Assembly: GCA_029556615.1 (NCBI GenBank) | Contig: JAKQDD010000238.1 | Span: forward strand, 1 to 52,219 | Direction: 5' to 3' | DNA: 52,219 nt | From: Verrucomicrobiota bacterium | GTDB lineage: Bacteria > Verrucomicrobiota > Verrucomicrobiia > Limisphaerales > J093 | Shown: one piece after another, positions 26,006 to 33,814 of the stretch | Numbering within the stretch: position 1 is the stretch's first letter | Layout of the letters: every line of letters begins with the position of its first letter | Notes under the pieces: generated by a model | The model's input: the letters and a program-made list of their open reading frames with translations, nothing else | The model's database searches: none | What the model was told of the DNA's origin: nothing | Program-made: the position numbers and the translations under genes

Positions 26006-26383
26006 GGGTTCGGGGAGACGTTGAGATGCATCAGGCGGCACGCGGCACTTGTACCATTGCCGGAGGGCAATGTAAACGGGGAGTCCCGTCCCCGAATCCG
26101 CGCGTGAGCGCCGGCTGCGGCTCAGCCTCCTGGATTGAGCCGGGCTCGGGAGCCACCTCCGCCGCGGCGCGAGCGATAGGGTGCCAGGCTCATAGTCGGC
26201 CCCGCGACGAGAGCGATAGAGTGCCAGGTTTATAGTCGGCCGCTCGGTCCAGAGGGTGCGGAACCGGTGGTGCATCCTGTTGAACCAGCGGCTGAAGGGG
26301 TGTTTGTCACCCAAGGCGAGGACTCGAGACGGGGGCTGAAGTGGGATTGGACCGGGGGCTTGGGGGCTGGTAGAGTAGGTTCC
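26006..26383. other. Divergent intergenic region with hairpin and tandem repeat
   Basis: About 380 bp between the divergent lpt operon and the + strand gene at 26384. It contains a perfect hairpin CATTGCC-GGAG-GGCAATG (26055-26072) near the lpt start and a 40-bp tandem repeat (26171-26250). The rest shows no gene or clear promoter. Confidence 0.5.
26171..26250. repeat. Tandem 40-bp imperfect direct repeat
   Basis: Units start at 26171 and 26211, exactly 40 bp apart. The first 31 positions (GAGCGATAGRGTGCCAGG, then YTYATAGTCGGCC) differ at only three sites; the last 9 differ. The reverse strand of each unit carries a CTATAA-type sequence that could be promoter-like, but this is weak. Confidence 0.6.
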
Positions 26384-27331
26384 ATGAAGTGGTTGAGTCT
26401 CCGGGTGGCGGGAGCGTGTTTCGCGGCGGCGGGAGTCCTGGCGCAAGTGACCGTTCAGGTCGAGTTCGAGCAGGATCAGTATTTGGCCGACGAACGGCTC
26501 CGGTGTGCGGTGCGCATTGTGAATTTTTCCGGGCGGTCACTTCTGCTGGGGGACTATCCGGAGTGGCTGGACATTACGGTGGAAGGGGACCGGCATTTCG
26601 TGGTGGGCAGGACCGGGGATCCGCCGGTGGTGGAGCCGTTTGTGTTGCCGACGTCGGGGCGGGCAACGCGGTGGGTGGATTTGGTGCCGTACTTCAACAT
26701 TGGGCAGCCGGGGCGGTATCAGGTGACCGCGACGGTTCGCATTGCCGAGCTGGGCATGGAGATCACGAGCAAGCCTGCCGCGGTGAACATCACGGCCGGG
26801 GCGTTGGTTTGGAAGCAGGAGTTTGGCATTCCGGACAGGACGGCGGAGGGTGGCGCGGGACCCGAGGTTCGCCGGTACGCCCTGGTGCAGTCGCTGACGC
26901 GGAAGAACATGACGCTTTACGTGCGCGTGACGGATGCCTACGACACGAAGGTGTTTCGCGTTGTCGAGGCGGGGCCGATGCTGACGTTCAGCCGGCCGGA
27001 GGCGCAGATTGATCGGAGGGTCCGGCTGCATTTGCTGTGGCAGACGTCGGCGAAGCAGTTCACCTACGTGGTTGTGAACCCGGACGGGGAGATGGAAACC
27101 CGGCAGACCTACCAACAGATGGACGCGCGGCCCGCCTTGCGCGTCGACGACGCGGGATCAATCCGAGTTCACGGGGGTTATCGGAGGGTGGGACCGTACG
27201 ATATTCCCAAGCCGGACCCTGCGGCGCTCGAGCCCGCTTTCGCGCCTGTGGCTGGCACCAATGCGCCCGTGGCGGTCCCCGCGCCGGCTTCCGAGAACAC
27301 GACAAAACCGAAGGCGAAGAAGAAGTCGTGA
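26384..27331 (+). CDS. Secreted hypothetical protein
   Basis: 315 residues from the ATG at 26384, which gives a short signal peptide (MKWLSLRVAGACFAAAGVLA); a longer frame upstream overlaps the intergenic repeats and was rejected. The mature part is a beta-rich sequence (VTVQVEFEQDQYLADERLRCAVRIVNFSG) that resembles an immunoglobulin-like or CARDB-type fold: 'rights of bonded strands' such as GQPGRYQVTATVRI and RVRLHLLWQTSAKQFTYVVVNPDG. The C-terminus is Pro/Ala-rich and ends in a lysine cluster (KPKAKKKS). I do not recognise a named family. It is the only + strand gene between 1 and 34644 and is convergent with the next gene. Confidence 0.75.
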   Translation: MKWLSLRVAGACFAAAGVLAQVTVQVEFEQDQYLADERLRCAVRIVNFSGRSLLLGDYPEWLDITVEGDRHFVVGRTGDPPVVEPFVLPTSGRATRWVDLVPYFNIGQPGRYQVTATVRIAELGMEITSKPAAVNITAGALVWKQEFGIPDRTAEGGAGPEVRRYALVQSLTRKNMTLYVRVTDAYDTKVFRVVEAGPMLTFSRPEAQIDRRVRLHLLWQTSAKQFTYVVVNPDGEMETRQTYQQMDARPALRVDDAGSIRVHGGYRRVGPYDIPKPDPAALEPAFAPVAGTNAPVAVPAPASENTTKPKAKKKS

Positions 27332-27337
27332 CGGTTA

Positions 27338-27360
27338 GGGTCTGTGCATTGCACAGGCCC
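27338..27360. terminator. Hairpin between convergent genes
   Basis: GGGTCTGTGC-ATT-GCACAGGCCC, a 10-bp stem with one G-U pair, located between the stop codons of two convergent genes (27331 and 27386), so it can serve both strands. The right arm recurs without the hairpin at 35719-35734. Confidence 0.55.
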
Positions 27361-27385
27361 TTAGCGCGGCGCGCTTCAGACCGGA

Positions 27386-28450
27386 CTACTCGCTCAGGTC
27401 TTTGAGGGACGTGACCTGCGCCTGCATCCGCTGGAGGATGGGGCGGGCGCGGGCGACGGCTTCGGCATTGGATTGGCCCTTGCGGCGTTCGAGTTCGAGG
27501 CGGACGGCGGCGATCGGGTCGCCATTGCGGTCCTGGAGGGGGTAGGTGACGATGGCGATTTTGCCGGAGGCGCCGGCCAGCGGGAGGTTTTGGTCGATGC
27601 ACTGCTTCTCGTATTTACCGCCGGGCTGGCCCAAGTGGCGGTCGTCATCGGCGGCGATCACGTGCAAGTCAGGCCGTTGGGAGGTGGTGCTGAAGACGCG
27701 GATGGCTTTGATCCTCGGGTAGCGTTGGAGCACGTCGCGGACGAGGGCGCGCGCCTGGGGTTCGCGCGGGGTGAAGTTGACGCGGATATCGGTGAAATGG
27801 CTGACGGCGTCCGACTTGGTCCAGAGGCCGATTTTCCCTTCGAGGTAGGAGTTGTCGGTGATCTCGGGCATGGCGTCCTTGTCATCGAGGCGCAAGCGGA
27901 TCCGGTTGCCGCGGCATTCGACGGACAACTGGTGCCAGGTCCCGAGGGGGATCTCGAGGGTGGGGCCCAGCGGTTGGTCGCGGACGCCCTCGGCCACGCG
28001 GTAGAAGCGGAGGTTGCGGCCCAGGCTGCTGGCGCGGACGACATAGAAATTGCGCTCGTCCTGGAGGCGGAAGACGACGCCGGCCATCTGCTCGACTTTT
28101 CCGGCAACGGTTTTAAACCGGAGCGACAGGGTGAAATCCCGGTAGACCTCGTTGTCGTAGACCAGGAGGGGGAACCGCTCGTCGGTCGGGTCTTGGGAGA
28201 GCTGGGCGATGACGGGGATCTTGCGGGTGGCGGGCGCGTTGGTGGAGAAGGGGGCGAAGAGGGTTGGGGCGTCGTCGAGCACGACGTGCCAGTCGCCGGG
28301 CGAGCCGGTGCCGGCCAGGGTGCTGCGCCATCCGCGCGGGGGTTTCCCGACGGTTTCTGTGGTGAGATCGAACGTGCGTTCGGCGCCGGCCGCCGCGGCG
28401 GTCATCCAGCAGGCGACGAGCGTTGTGAAGGCTCGGACCGGGGATTTCAT
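27386..28450 (-). CDS. Secreted LamG/DUF1080-like protein
   Basis: 354 residues from the ATG at 28450; the longer frame overlaps ilvB and was rejected. The signal peptide is MKSPVRAFTTLVACWMTAAAAGA. Residues ~30-230 resemble the concanavalin-like 3-keto-disaccharide hydrolase/DUF1080 fold: TLSLRFKTVAGKVEQMAGVVFRLQDERNFYVVRASSLGRNLRFYRV, TWHQLSVECRGNRIRLRLDDK and SYLEGKIGLWTKSDAVSHFTDIRV. The C-terminal ~120 residues (IKAIRVFSTTSQRPDLHVIAADDD) resemble no family I can name. The gene begins 5 nt after the ilvB stop and may be cotranscribed with it, though the functions look unrelated. Confidence 0.72.
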   Translation of the reverse strand: MKSPVRAFTTLVACWMTAAAAGAERTFDLTTETVGKPPRGWRSTLAGTGSPGDWHVVLDDAPTLFAPFSTNAPATRKIPVIAQLSQDPTDERFPLLVYDNEVYRDFTLSLRFKTVAGKVEQMAGVVFRLQDERNFYVVRASSLGRNLRFYRVAEGVRDQPLGPTLEIPLGTWHQLSVECRGNRIRLRLDDKDAMPEITDNSYLEGKIGLWTKSDAVSHFTDIRVNFTPREPQARALVRDVLQRYPRIKAIRVFSTTSQRPDLHVIAADDDRHLGQPGGKYEKQCIDQNLPLAGASGKIAIVTYPLQDRNGDPIAAVRLELERRKGQSNAEAVARARPILQRMQAQVTSLKDLSE

Positions 28451-28455
28451 GGGGG

Positions 28456-30270
28456 CTACTCCCAGATCATCTCGCGCACGGTTTTTCCGGCGGGGATGAA
28501 TGGCAGGACATGCTCGGTATAGGGCGTGAGGATGTCGAGGACGTAGGGCTGGTCGGCGTCGAGCATGCGCTGGATGGCGGCGCGGAGGTCCTTTCGGAAG
28601 ACGACCCGTTCGCAGGGGACGCCGAAGGCTTTGGCGATGGTGACGAAGTCCGGGTAGATACCCTTGGGATTGGCCGGGTCGCCGATGTAGGTGTGGCCCC
28701 GGTTGCCCTGGTAGAATCGGTCTTCCCATTGCACGACCATCCCCAGGTGCTGGTTATTGAGGATCATGGCTTTTGCGGCGATCCCCTCGATGTGGGCCAT
28801 GGCCAGCTCCTGCACGTTCATCAGGAAGGAGCCATCGCCGTCGATATCCACGACCTGACGATTGGGGCAGGCGACCTTGGCGCCGATGGCGGCCGGGTAT
28901 CCGAAGCCCATCGAGCCGAGGCCGGCGCTGGTGATGAACTGCCGGGGGTGTTGGTAGTGATAATACTGGCCGGCCCACATCTGGTGCTGGCCGACGCCGG
29001 TGGTGATGATGGCCTCGCCGCGGGTCAATTCCCAGAGGGTGGCGATGGCTTCCTGCGGCAGGATCACCTGGCTGGCGTCGCCGTCCATGTGATCGCGGAC
29101 ATGTTCCGACTTGAGCACTTCCCGGGTGACATGGAATTGGAACGGCGCCTTGGCTTTCCACTCGGCGATCTGCTGGTGCCAGGGGGCGAACGAGGGGACA
29201 GACGCTCCGGCGGCCAGCATGGCATTGAGCTGTTCGAGCGCGTGGCGGATATCGCTGATGATCGCGTGGTGGACCTTGCGATTCTTGTTGAGCTCGGAAG
29301 GGTCGATGTCCACATGCACGAGCGTGCCGTGCTCGCAGAACTTGTCGACTTTCCCGGTCACGCGGTCGTCGAACCGCACCCCGAAGGCCAGGAGGAGGTC
29401 GGCTTCGGCCACGGCCCAGTTGGCGTAAGCTGCCCCGTGCATGCCCAGCCACTTGAGCGAGAGCGGGTGGGTCTCCGGGAACGCGCCGCAGCCCATGAGC
29501 GTTGTGGCCACGGGAATGCCGGTGGACTCGACGAACTGCCGCAGTGCGGCTGCGGCGCCGCTGGTGATGATGCCGCCGCCGCAGTAGAGGACCGGGCGCT
29601 GGGCCTTGGCCAGGCAGTCGAGGATCAGACGGATCGAATCGTCGTGGGCGCGGCGGTCCGGTTCGTAGCCGCGCAGCGTGACGGTTTCGGGGAAGACGGG
29701 GATGTCGCGCTGCTGTTGGATGTTCTTGGGGACGTCGATGAGGACGGGGCCGGGGCGGCCGGACCGGGCGATATGGAACGCCTCCTTGACGATTCGGGGG
29801 AGGTCGCGGATGTCGGTGACGAGATAGCTATGTTTGACGACTGGCAGGGTCATGCCGAAGATGTCGGTTTCCTGGAAGGCGCTCTTGCCGATCATGGTTT
29901 GAGCCACCTGGCCGGTGATGGCGACGATGGGGACGGAGTCCATGTAGGCGTCGGCGATGCCGGTGACGAGGTTGGTGGCGCCGGGGCCGCTGGTGGCCAT
30001 GCAGACGCCGACCTTGCCGGTTGCCCGGGCGTAGCCCTCGGCGGCGAAGACCCCGCCCTGCTCGTGCCGCGGCAGGTAGACGCGGATCTTCTTTGATCGT
30101 GTCAGGGCCTGGTGGATCTCCATGCTGGCCCCGCCGGGGTAGGCAAAAATGACCTCGACGCCCTCCCGTTCGAGGCCTTGGACGAGGATTTGGCTGCCCA
30201 GGAGGCCGGGCGAGGCGGCGGCGTCCGCGGCGGGTTTGCGGGGGGCGGTGCTCTTTCGGGCGGTGCTCAT
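28456..30270 (-). CDS. ilvB: Acetolactate synthase, large (catalytic) subunit
   Basis: 604 residues from the ATG at 30270. A ThDP-dependent enzyme joins two pyruvates (or pyruvate and 2-oxobutyrate) in valine, leucine and isoleucine synthesis. Visible features are GGASMEIHQAL with the catalytic glutamate, TSGPGATNLVTGIADAYMDSVPIVAITGQV, the FAD/central domain (LLAFGVRFDDRVTGKVDKFCEHGTLVHVDIDPSELNKN) and the ThDP-binding GDGSFLMNVQELAMA with NNQHLGMVVQWEDRFY. The N-terminal ~25 residues (STARKSTAPRKPAAD) are a variable extension. No ilvN regulatory-subunit gene adjoins it. A leader peptide and terminator upstream (30358-30435, 30314-30340) indicate control by attenuation. Confidence 0.95.
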   Translation of the reverse strand: MSTARKSTAPRKPAADAAASPGLLGSQILVQGLEREGVEVIFAYPGGASMEIHQALTRSKKIRVYLPRHEQGGVFAAEGYARATGKVGVCMATSGPGATNLVTGIADAYMDSVPIVAITGQVAQTMIGKSAFQETDIFGMTLPVVKHSYLVTDIRDLPRIVKEAFHIARSGRPGPVLIDVPKNIQQQRDIPVFPETVTLRGYEPDRRAHDDSIRLILDCLAKAQRPVLYCGGGIITSGAAAALRQFVESTGIPVATTLMGCGAFPETHPLSLKWLGMHGAAYANWAVAEADLLLAFGVRFDDRVTGKVDKFCEHGTLVHVDIDPSELNKNRKVHHAIISDIRHALEQLNAMLAAGASVPSFAPWHQQIAEWKAKAPFQFHVTREVLKSEHVRDHMDGDASQVILPQEAIATLWELTRGEAIITTGVGQHQMWAGQYYHYQHPRQFITSAGLGSMGFGYPAAIGAKVACPNRQVVDIDGDGSFLMNVQELAMAHIEGIAAKAMILNNQHLGMVVQWEDRFYQGNRGHTYIGDPANPKGIYPDFVTIAKAFGVPCERVVFRKDLRAAIQRMLDADQPYVLDILTPYTEHVLPFIPAGKTVREMIWE

Positions 30271-30307
30271 ATCAGGTGTCAGAACGTGCCGGTACCATGC
30301 AGGGGAC

Positions 30308-30340
30308 AAAAAAACCCACGACTGTCGGTCAGCCGTGGGT
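30308..30340 (-). terminator. ilvB attenuator (intrinsic terminator)
   Basis: On the minus strand: ACCCACGGCTG, loop ACCGA, CAGTCGTGGGT (an 11-bp stem with one G-U pair, 30340-30314), then a run of T to 30308. It lies 17 nt after the leader-peptide stop and 37 nt before the ilvB start, the geometry of a transcription attenuator. Confidence 0.88.
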
Positions 30341-30357
30341 CATTTGTCCGATTCCAG

Positions 30358-30435
30358 TCATTCGCGACAAGCACCCGCGGCGTCGTCGGGTACGACAACC
30401 ACCAGCCGCAGGACTTGCCGGACATACAGCATCAT
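30358..30435 (-). CDS. ilvB leader peptide (Val/Leu-rich attenuation peptide)
   Basis: A 25-codon reading frame ATG ATG CTG TAT ... ending in TGA at 30358, with the core VLRLVVVVP. Four consecutive valine codons preceded by leucines are the hallmark of branched-chain leader peptides (ilvB/ilvG/leu type). Ribosome stalling when Val- or Leu-tRNA is scarce would favour an antiterminator and allow transcription into ilvB. A terminator follows after 17 nt and a promoter precedes it. It lies between glnE (stop 30470) and ilvB. Confidence 0.85.
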   Translation of the reverse strand: MMLYVRQVLRLVVVVPDDAAGACRE

Positions 30436-30444
30436 GCGCACGGG

Positions 30445-30473
30445 ATCATGAGCCCGCTGGCCGTGGGGGTCAA
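30445..30473 (-). promoter_or_regulatory. Candidate promoter of the ilvB leader
   Basis: Minus strand: TTGACC (30473-30468), 17-bp spacer, CATGAT (30450-30445). The -35 box overlaps the glnE stop codon (TGA). The -10 ends 9 nt before the leader ATG, so the leader transcript would be nearly leaderless. Read-through from glnE cannot be excluded. Confidence 0.5.
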
Positions 30474-33451
30474 GGTTTCTCTCCGGCGCCGGCGGGCTTC
30501 GGGAAGACCTGGTCATAGACCGCCCGGATGCAGCTTCGGTACCGTTGAATCGCGGCCATGAAATCCTCGGCCGTGGTGAAACCGCAACGGACGGCCACCC
30601 GGTAGAGGGGGGCGGGGTCGTCGGGCAATTCGGTTTCGCCCTCATAGCTCCAGCGCCGGAGGATTGCCTCGACCCGGCGCAGGCGGCGGTAGTTCTCGAT
30701 GAGCTGAGCGGCGGCGTCGGCCGGGAGTGCGCCCGCGGTCCGGGCCCGTTCGAGGGCGCGCAGGGTATTGGGTTCCTGCCAGCCGTGCTCGAGGCAGAGC
30801 GTTTGGGCGATGAACTCGGCGTCGATGAGTCCGCCGGCGCCGGTCTTGAGGGCGAGGGTCTCTTTCCCTTTGGGCGTGCGTTCGCGCTCGATCCGGAGGC
30901 GCATTCGGGCGATTTCCTGTCGCCAGTCGGGGTTGCGGGCGGCTGCGGCGGCGTTGGCGGGGCGGCTGAAATCGGTGAGAGCGGCCGCGGTTTGCTGGAA
31001 GAGGCGGCCGAGGTTGGTGCTGCCTGCGACGGGGCGGGATCGGGAGATGGCCTGGATCTCCCAGAGCTGGGCGCGATGCAGGTAATACTCCTTGTAGGTT
31101 TTAAGGGGGTTGACCAGGAGGCCCTTTTCCCCGTCCGGTCGAAGCCGGGTGTCGAGGATGAACGCCACGCCCCACTCGGTCATGCTCGAGAGCATTTCGA
31201 TGAGGTCGACCGCCACCCGCTGGAGGCCTGGCAAGTCGCGGGTGGTGTCGTCGGCGACGAACATCAGGTCGAGGTCGGAGCCGTAGTTGAGCTCGGCGCC
31301 GCCGAGTTTGCCGAGCCCGATGATGGCGATGGGCTCGCCCCGGGCGCGGTGGCGGGCGAGGAGCACTTCCAGAGCATACTGCAGGCAGGCCTCGGCGAGG
31401 GCGGAGAGCTCGATGAGGCTCTGTTCGGAATCGGCCAGGCCAAGGATGTCCCGCAGCCCGATCCGCATGCGTTCGGTCTGGTGGTAGCGGCGCAGCCAGC
31501 GGCGTTGGTCGTCGTCCTCCCGACCGTGGCGGAGCTCGCGGAGGATCTGATCGGCCGTCTTGGAGCGCCGGAGGTAGCCGCTGAGTTCGAGTTCATCGAC
31601 GAGGTCGGGGGTGCGGATGGCGGTTTCCGCGAGGAACTCCGATCGATCAAACAGGAACACGATCAGCTCGAAGAGCGAAGGATTGGTGGTCCAGGTTTCG
31701 AAGAGCAGCGCCCGGCCGCCGTAGGCGCCGACGAACGTGTCCAATCGCGCCAGCACCCGGTCCGGATCCGAGAGCCAACGCGCCGACGGGTCGCCATCCG
31801 GGAACCGGCGGGCGGCGTTGGCGGGGAGGGTGTTGTGGCGCGGGCACCAGGCGAGCAACCGGCCGAGGAGCTGGCGGGCGAGCTCCTGGGTCCGGCTTGA
31901 GACATGGCCGAAGCCGGGGCCTAGGACGAAGGCCTGGGCCAGGCGGAGGGCCTGGTCGGGATCCCGGAACGCATGGCGGGCCAGGAGCGATTTCCATTCC
32001 GTCTCGGCTCCCTGAAGTTCCGGCAGGTTGGGGGCCTCGATCCCGTCCGTGGTGAGGCAGGTCTCGTAGATCTCGCGAACGCGGTGGCGGTGGGTGTCGA
32101 GGGCGGCTTCGAAGGCATCCAGGGTGTCGAACGCCATCAGGCGGGCGATGCGTTGCCGGGTTTGGCGTTCGGTGGGGATGGTATGGGTCTGGAGGTTGTT
32201 CTCCATTTGGAGCCGATGTTCGACGTCGCGGAGGAAGAGGTAGGCATGGGCCAGATCGCCGGCGGCATCCGGACTCAGAAGATGGTACTCGGCAAGCTTG
32301 TCGAGGGTCGGGAGGGTCTGGGGATGGGCCAGGAACGGCTGGCGCCCCGCGTTGAGCATTTGGAGGCTTTGCGCCACGAACTCAATCTCCCGGATACCGC
32401 CCCGACCGAGCTTCACGTTGCGGTCGAGTTCGCCGGTCCGGACCACTTCGGTTTCGATCCGATGCTTCATGCGGGCGATGTCCCGCAAGGCCTGGTCCCG
32501 GAGCCCGCGCGGGTAGCGGAAGGCCTGGATGACCTCGAGGAACTCTCCGGCGAGGACGGTATCGCCGGCCACACGCCGCGCCTTGATGAGCATCATGCGT
32601 TCCCAGGTTTGTCCCCATTGCCAATAGTAGCTTTCGTAGCTTGGCAGGGAACGGGCCAGCGGCCCGGCGTTTCCCTCGGGACGGAGGCGCATGTCGACGC
32701 GATAGAGCATTCCGGCGGGGGTGAGCCGGCCGACCTCGGCGACCAGGGTCTCGGTCAGGCGCTTGAAGAACTGATGGTTGGTCAGGCCTTTGCCGGAGTC
32801 CTCGGGGCGCGGCGGGTCTTTGAAGACATGGCCTTCCTCGCCGTAAACGAAGAGGAGGTCGACGTCCGAACTATAATTGAGCTCCCGGCCGCCGAGCTTG
32901 CCCAGGCCAAGGATGCAGAACGGCGTCGGTTGCCAATGGCCGTCGGCGTCCTGGTGCCACGGTTCGCCGAGCCGTTGCGTCCATTGTTGGCGGCATTGGT
33001 CATGGACGGTCTCCAGACAGACGTCCGCCAGATCCGACAATTCCCGCGTGATCTCGGAGGCGTCACTGAGCCGCGCCAGATCGCGCGCGGCGATCCGCAG
33101 CGTCTCGCGTTGTTTGAACTGGCGGATACGATCCAGCGGGGCGGTTGGATCCGGCCCTGCATCGCGCGCGGCGAGAAACCGTTCCAGGTCTTTGCGGAGG
33201 GCGGTGACCGGCTTGGCCTGTTCGAGGGTGCCGGCGCGCAACAACGGGGCCAGCCAGTCGGCGTGGGCAACGAGGAGCTCGCTCAGCGCCTGCGAGCCGC
33301 TCCAGAGTGCGGCCAGGATCCGGGCCGTTTCGGGCCGGACTCTTCTCAGGCTGGCGGAAGCCTCTCCGGAGCGCAGCAGCGCCAGGTAGTGGGCTGCGCG
33401 TGGCGGGTCGGCGCTGGTTCGGATGGCCTCCGTCCAGAGCTTGCTCTGCAT
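30470..33451 (-). CDS. glnE: Glutamine-synthetase adenylyltransferase/adenylyl-removing enzyme
   Basis: 993 residues, normal for the two-headed enzyme that attaches and removes AMP on glutamine synthetase. The N-terminal deadenylylase half holds GLGKLGGRELNYSSDVDLLFVYGEEG; the C-terminal adenylyltransferase half holds GLGKLGGAELNYGSDLDLMFVADD. Each has the paired Asp of the nucleotidyltransferase fold. The ATG at 33451 (MQSKLWTEAI) is preferred over one 48 nt earlier, because a promoter puts transcription start at or next to this codon. The gene precedes the ilvB leader; the two are separated by 34 nt. The neighbouring HPr system could relate to nitrogen control, but that is speculation. Confidence 0.93.
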   Translation of the reverse strand: MQSKLWTEAIRTSADPPRAAHYLALLRSGEASASLRRVRPETARILAALWSGSQALSELLVAHADWLAPLLRAGTLEQAKPVTALRKDLERFLAARDAGPDPTAPLDRIRQFKQRETLRIAARDLARLSDASEITRELSDLADVCLETVHDQCRQQWTQRLGEPWHQDADGHWQPTPFCILGLGKLGGRELNYSSDVDLLFVYGEEGHVFKDPPRPEDSGKGLTNHQFFKRLTETLVAEVGRLTPAGMLYRVDMRLRPEGNAGPLARSLPSYESYYWQWGQTWERMMLIKARRVAGDTVLAGEFLEVIQAFRYPRGLRDQALRDIARMKHRIETEVVRTGELDRNVKLGRGGIREIEFVAQSLQMLNAGRQPFLAHPQTLPTLDKLAEYHLLSPDAAGDLAHAYLFLRDVEHRLQMENNLQTHTIPTERQTRQRIARLMAFDTLDAFEAALDTHRHRVREIYETCLTTDGIEAPNLPELQGAETEWKSLLARHAFRDPDQALRLAQAFVLGPGFGHVSSRTQELARQLLGRLLAWCPRHNTLPANAARRFPDGDPSARWLSDPDRVLARLDTFVGAYGGRALLFETWTTNPSLFELIVFLFDRSEFLAETAIRTPDLVDELELSGYLRRSKTADQILRELRHGREDDDQRRWLRRYHQTERMRIGLRDILGLADSEQSLIELSALAEACLQYALEVLLARHRARGEPIAIIGLGKLGGAELNYGSDLDLMFVADDTTRDLPGLQRVAVDLIEMLSSMTEWGVAFILDTRLRPDGEKGLLVNPLKTYKEYYLHRAQLWEIQAISRSRPVAGSTNLGRLFQQTAAALTDFSRPANAAAAARNPDWRQEIARMRLRIERERTPKGKETLALKTGAGGLIDAEFIAQTLCLEHGWQEPNTLRALERARTAGALPADAAAQLIENYRRLRRVEAILRRWSYEGETELPDDPAPLYRVAVRCGFTTAEDFMAAIQRYRSCIRAVYDQVFPKPAGAGEKP

Positions 33452-33457
33452 GCGGGC

Positions 33458-33486
33458 ATTAGATCGACTGCCCCGGAGGGGGGCAA
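33458..33486 (-). promoter_or_regulatory. Candidate leaderless promoter of glnE
   Basis: Minus strand: TTGCCC (33486-33481), 17-bp spacer, TCTAAT (33463-33458). Only six nucleotides separate the -10 box from the ATG, so the predicted transcription start is at the start codon itself. Confidence 0.5.
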
Positions 33487-33500
33487 GACAGCAAAACACA

Positions 33501-33541
33501 CCCGGATCCTCGCCTAACGCCTGCGGCGCGAACGTTCGCCA
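33501..33541. repeat. 41-bp dispersed repeat, copy 2
   Basis: Gap-free match (33/41) to 14312-14352, upstream of glnE and its promoter. Confidence 0.5.
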
Positions 33542-33684
33542 TCGGCTCGTGGTGGATTTTCGCCTTGTCGGCGCGTGGGGTGTCGGCTCCGGGGTGGCCC
33601 GCCCGCTGGCGGGCGGCCTCTATAGGGCTTGGAGGGAATGGGCCCGCCCCGGGGGCGGGCTTTGAAATCCGCGAAAACCCCGGA

Positions 33685-33775
33685 CTAGAGTCCTCGACTT
33701 GTGGAACATGGGATCAACAGGTCAAGTTTGGTCCCTGCTGTTCCAGGCCTTCCCTCCTTCCGTCGAGGACTCTAG
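33685..33775 (+). repeat. Palindromic element, copy B (intact ends)
   Basis: 91 bp bounded by a perfect 14-bp inverted repeat: CTAGAGTCCTCGAC (33685-33698) and GTCGAGGACTCTAG (33762-33775). The interior TTGTGGAACATGGG, TCAACAGGTCAAG, CTGTTCCAGGCCTTCC is shared with the other copies. It has the best-preserved ends and can serve as the reference sequence. Confidence 0.88.
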
Positions 33776-33814
33776 GGAGTCGCCTGCGTTCGCGGCCTCT
33801 GACGGACGTGCGGA

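Larger units (their letters stand above)
33452..33814. other. Intergenic region upstream of glnE
   Basis: 363 bp. It holds the glnE promoter (33458-33486), a 41-bp dispersed repeat (33501-33541), GC-rich sequence with no gene (33542-33684), palindromic element B (33685-33775) and 39 bp before the DedA stop codon. Confidence 0.6.

Noticed and set aside
26171..26250. CRISPR array
   Set aside because: Only two adjacent units with no spacers and no cas genes; it is a tandem repeat.
28456..30270. An ilvN regulatory subunit gene next to ilvB
   Set aside because: The genes on both sides are a LamG-like secreted protein and glnE; no ilvN-like ORF was found in the window.
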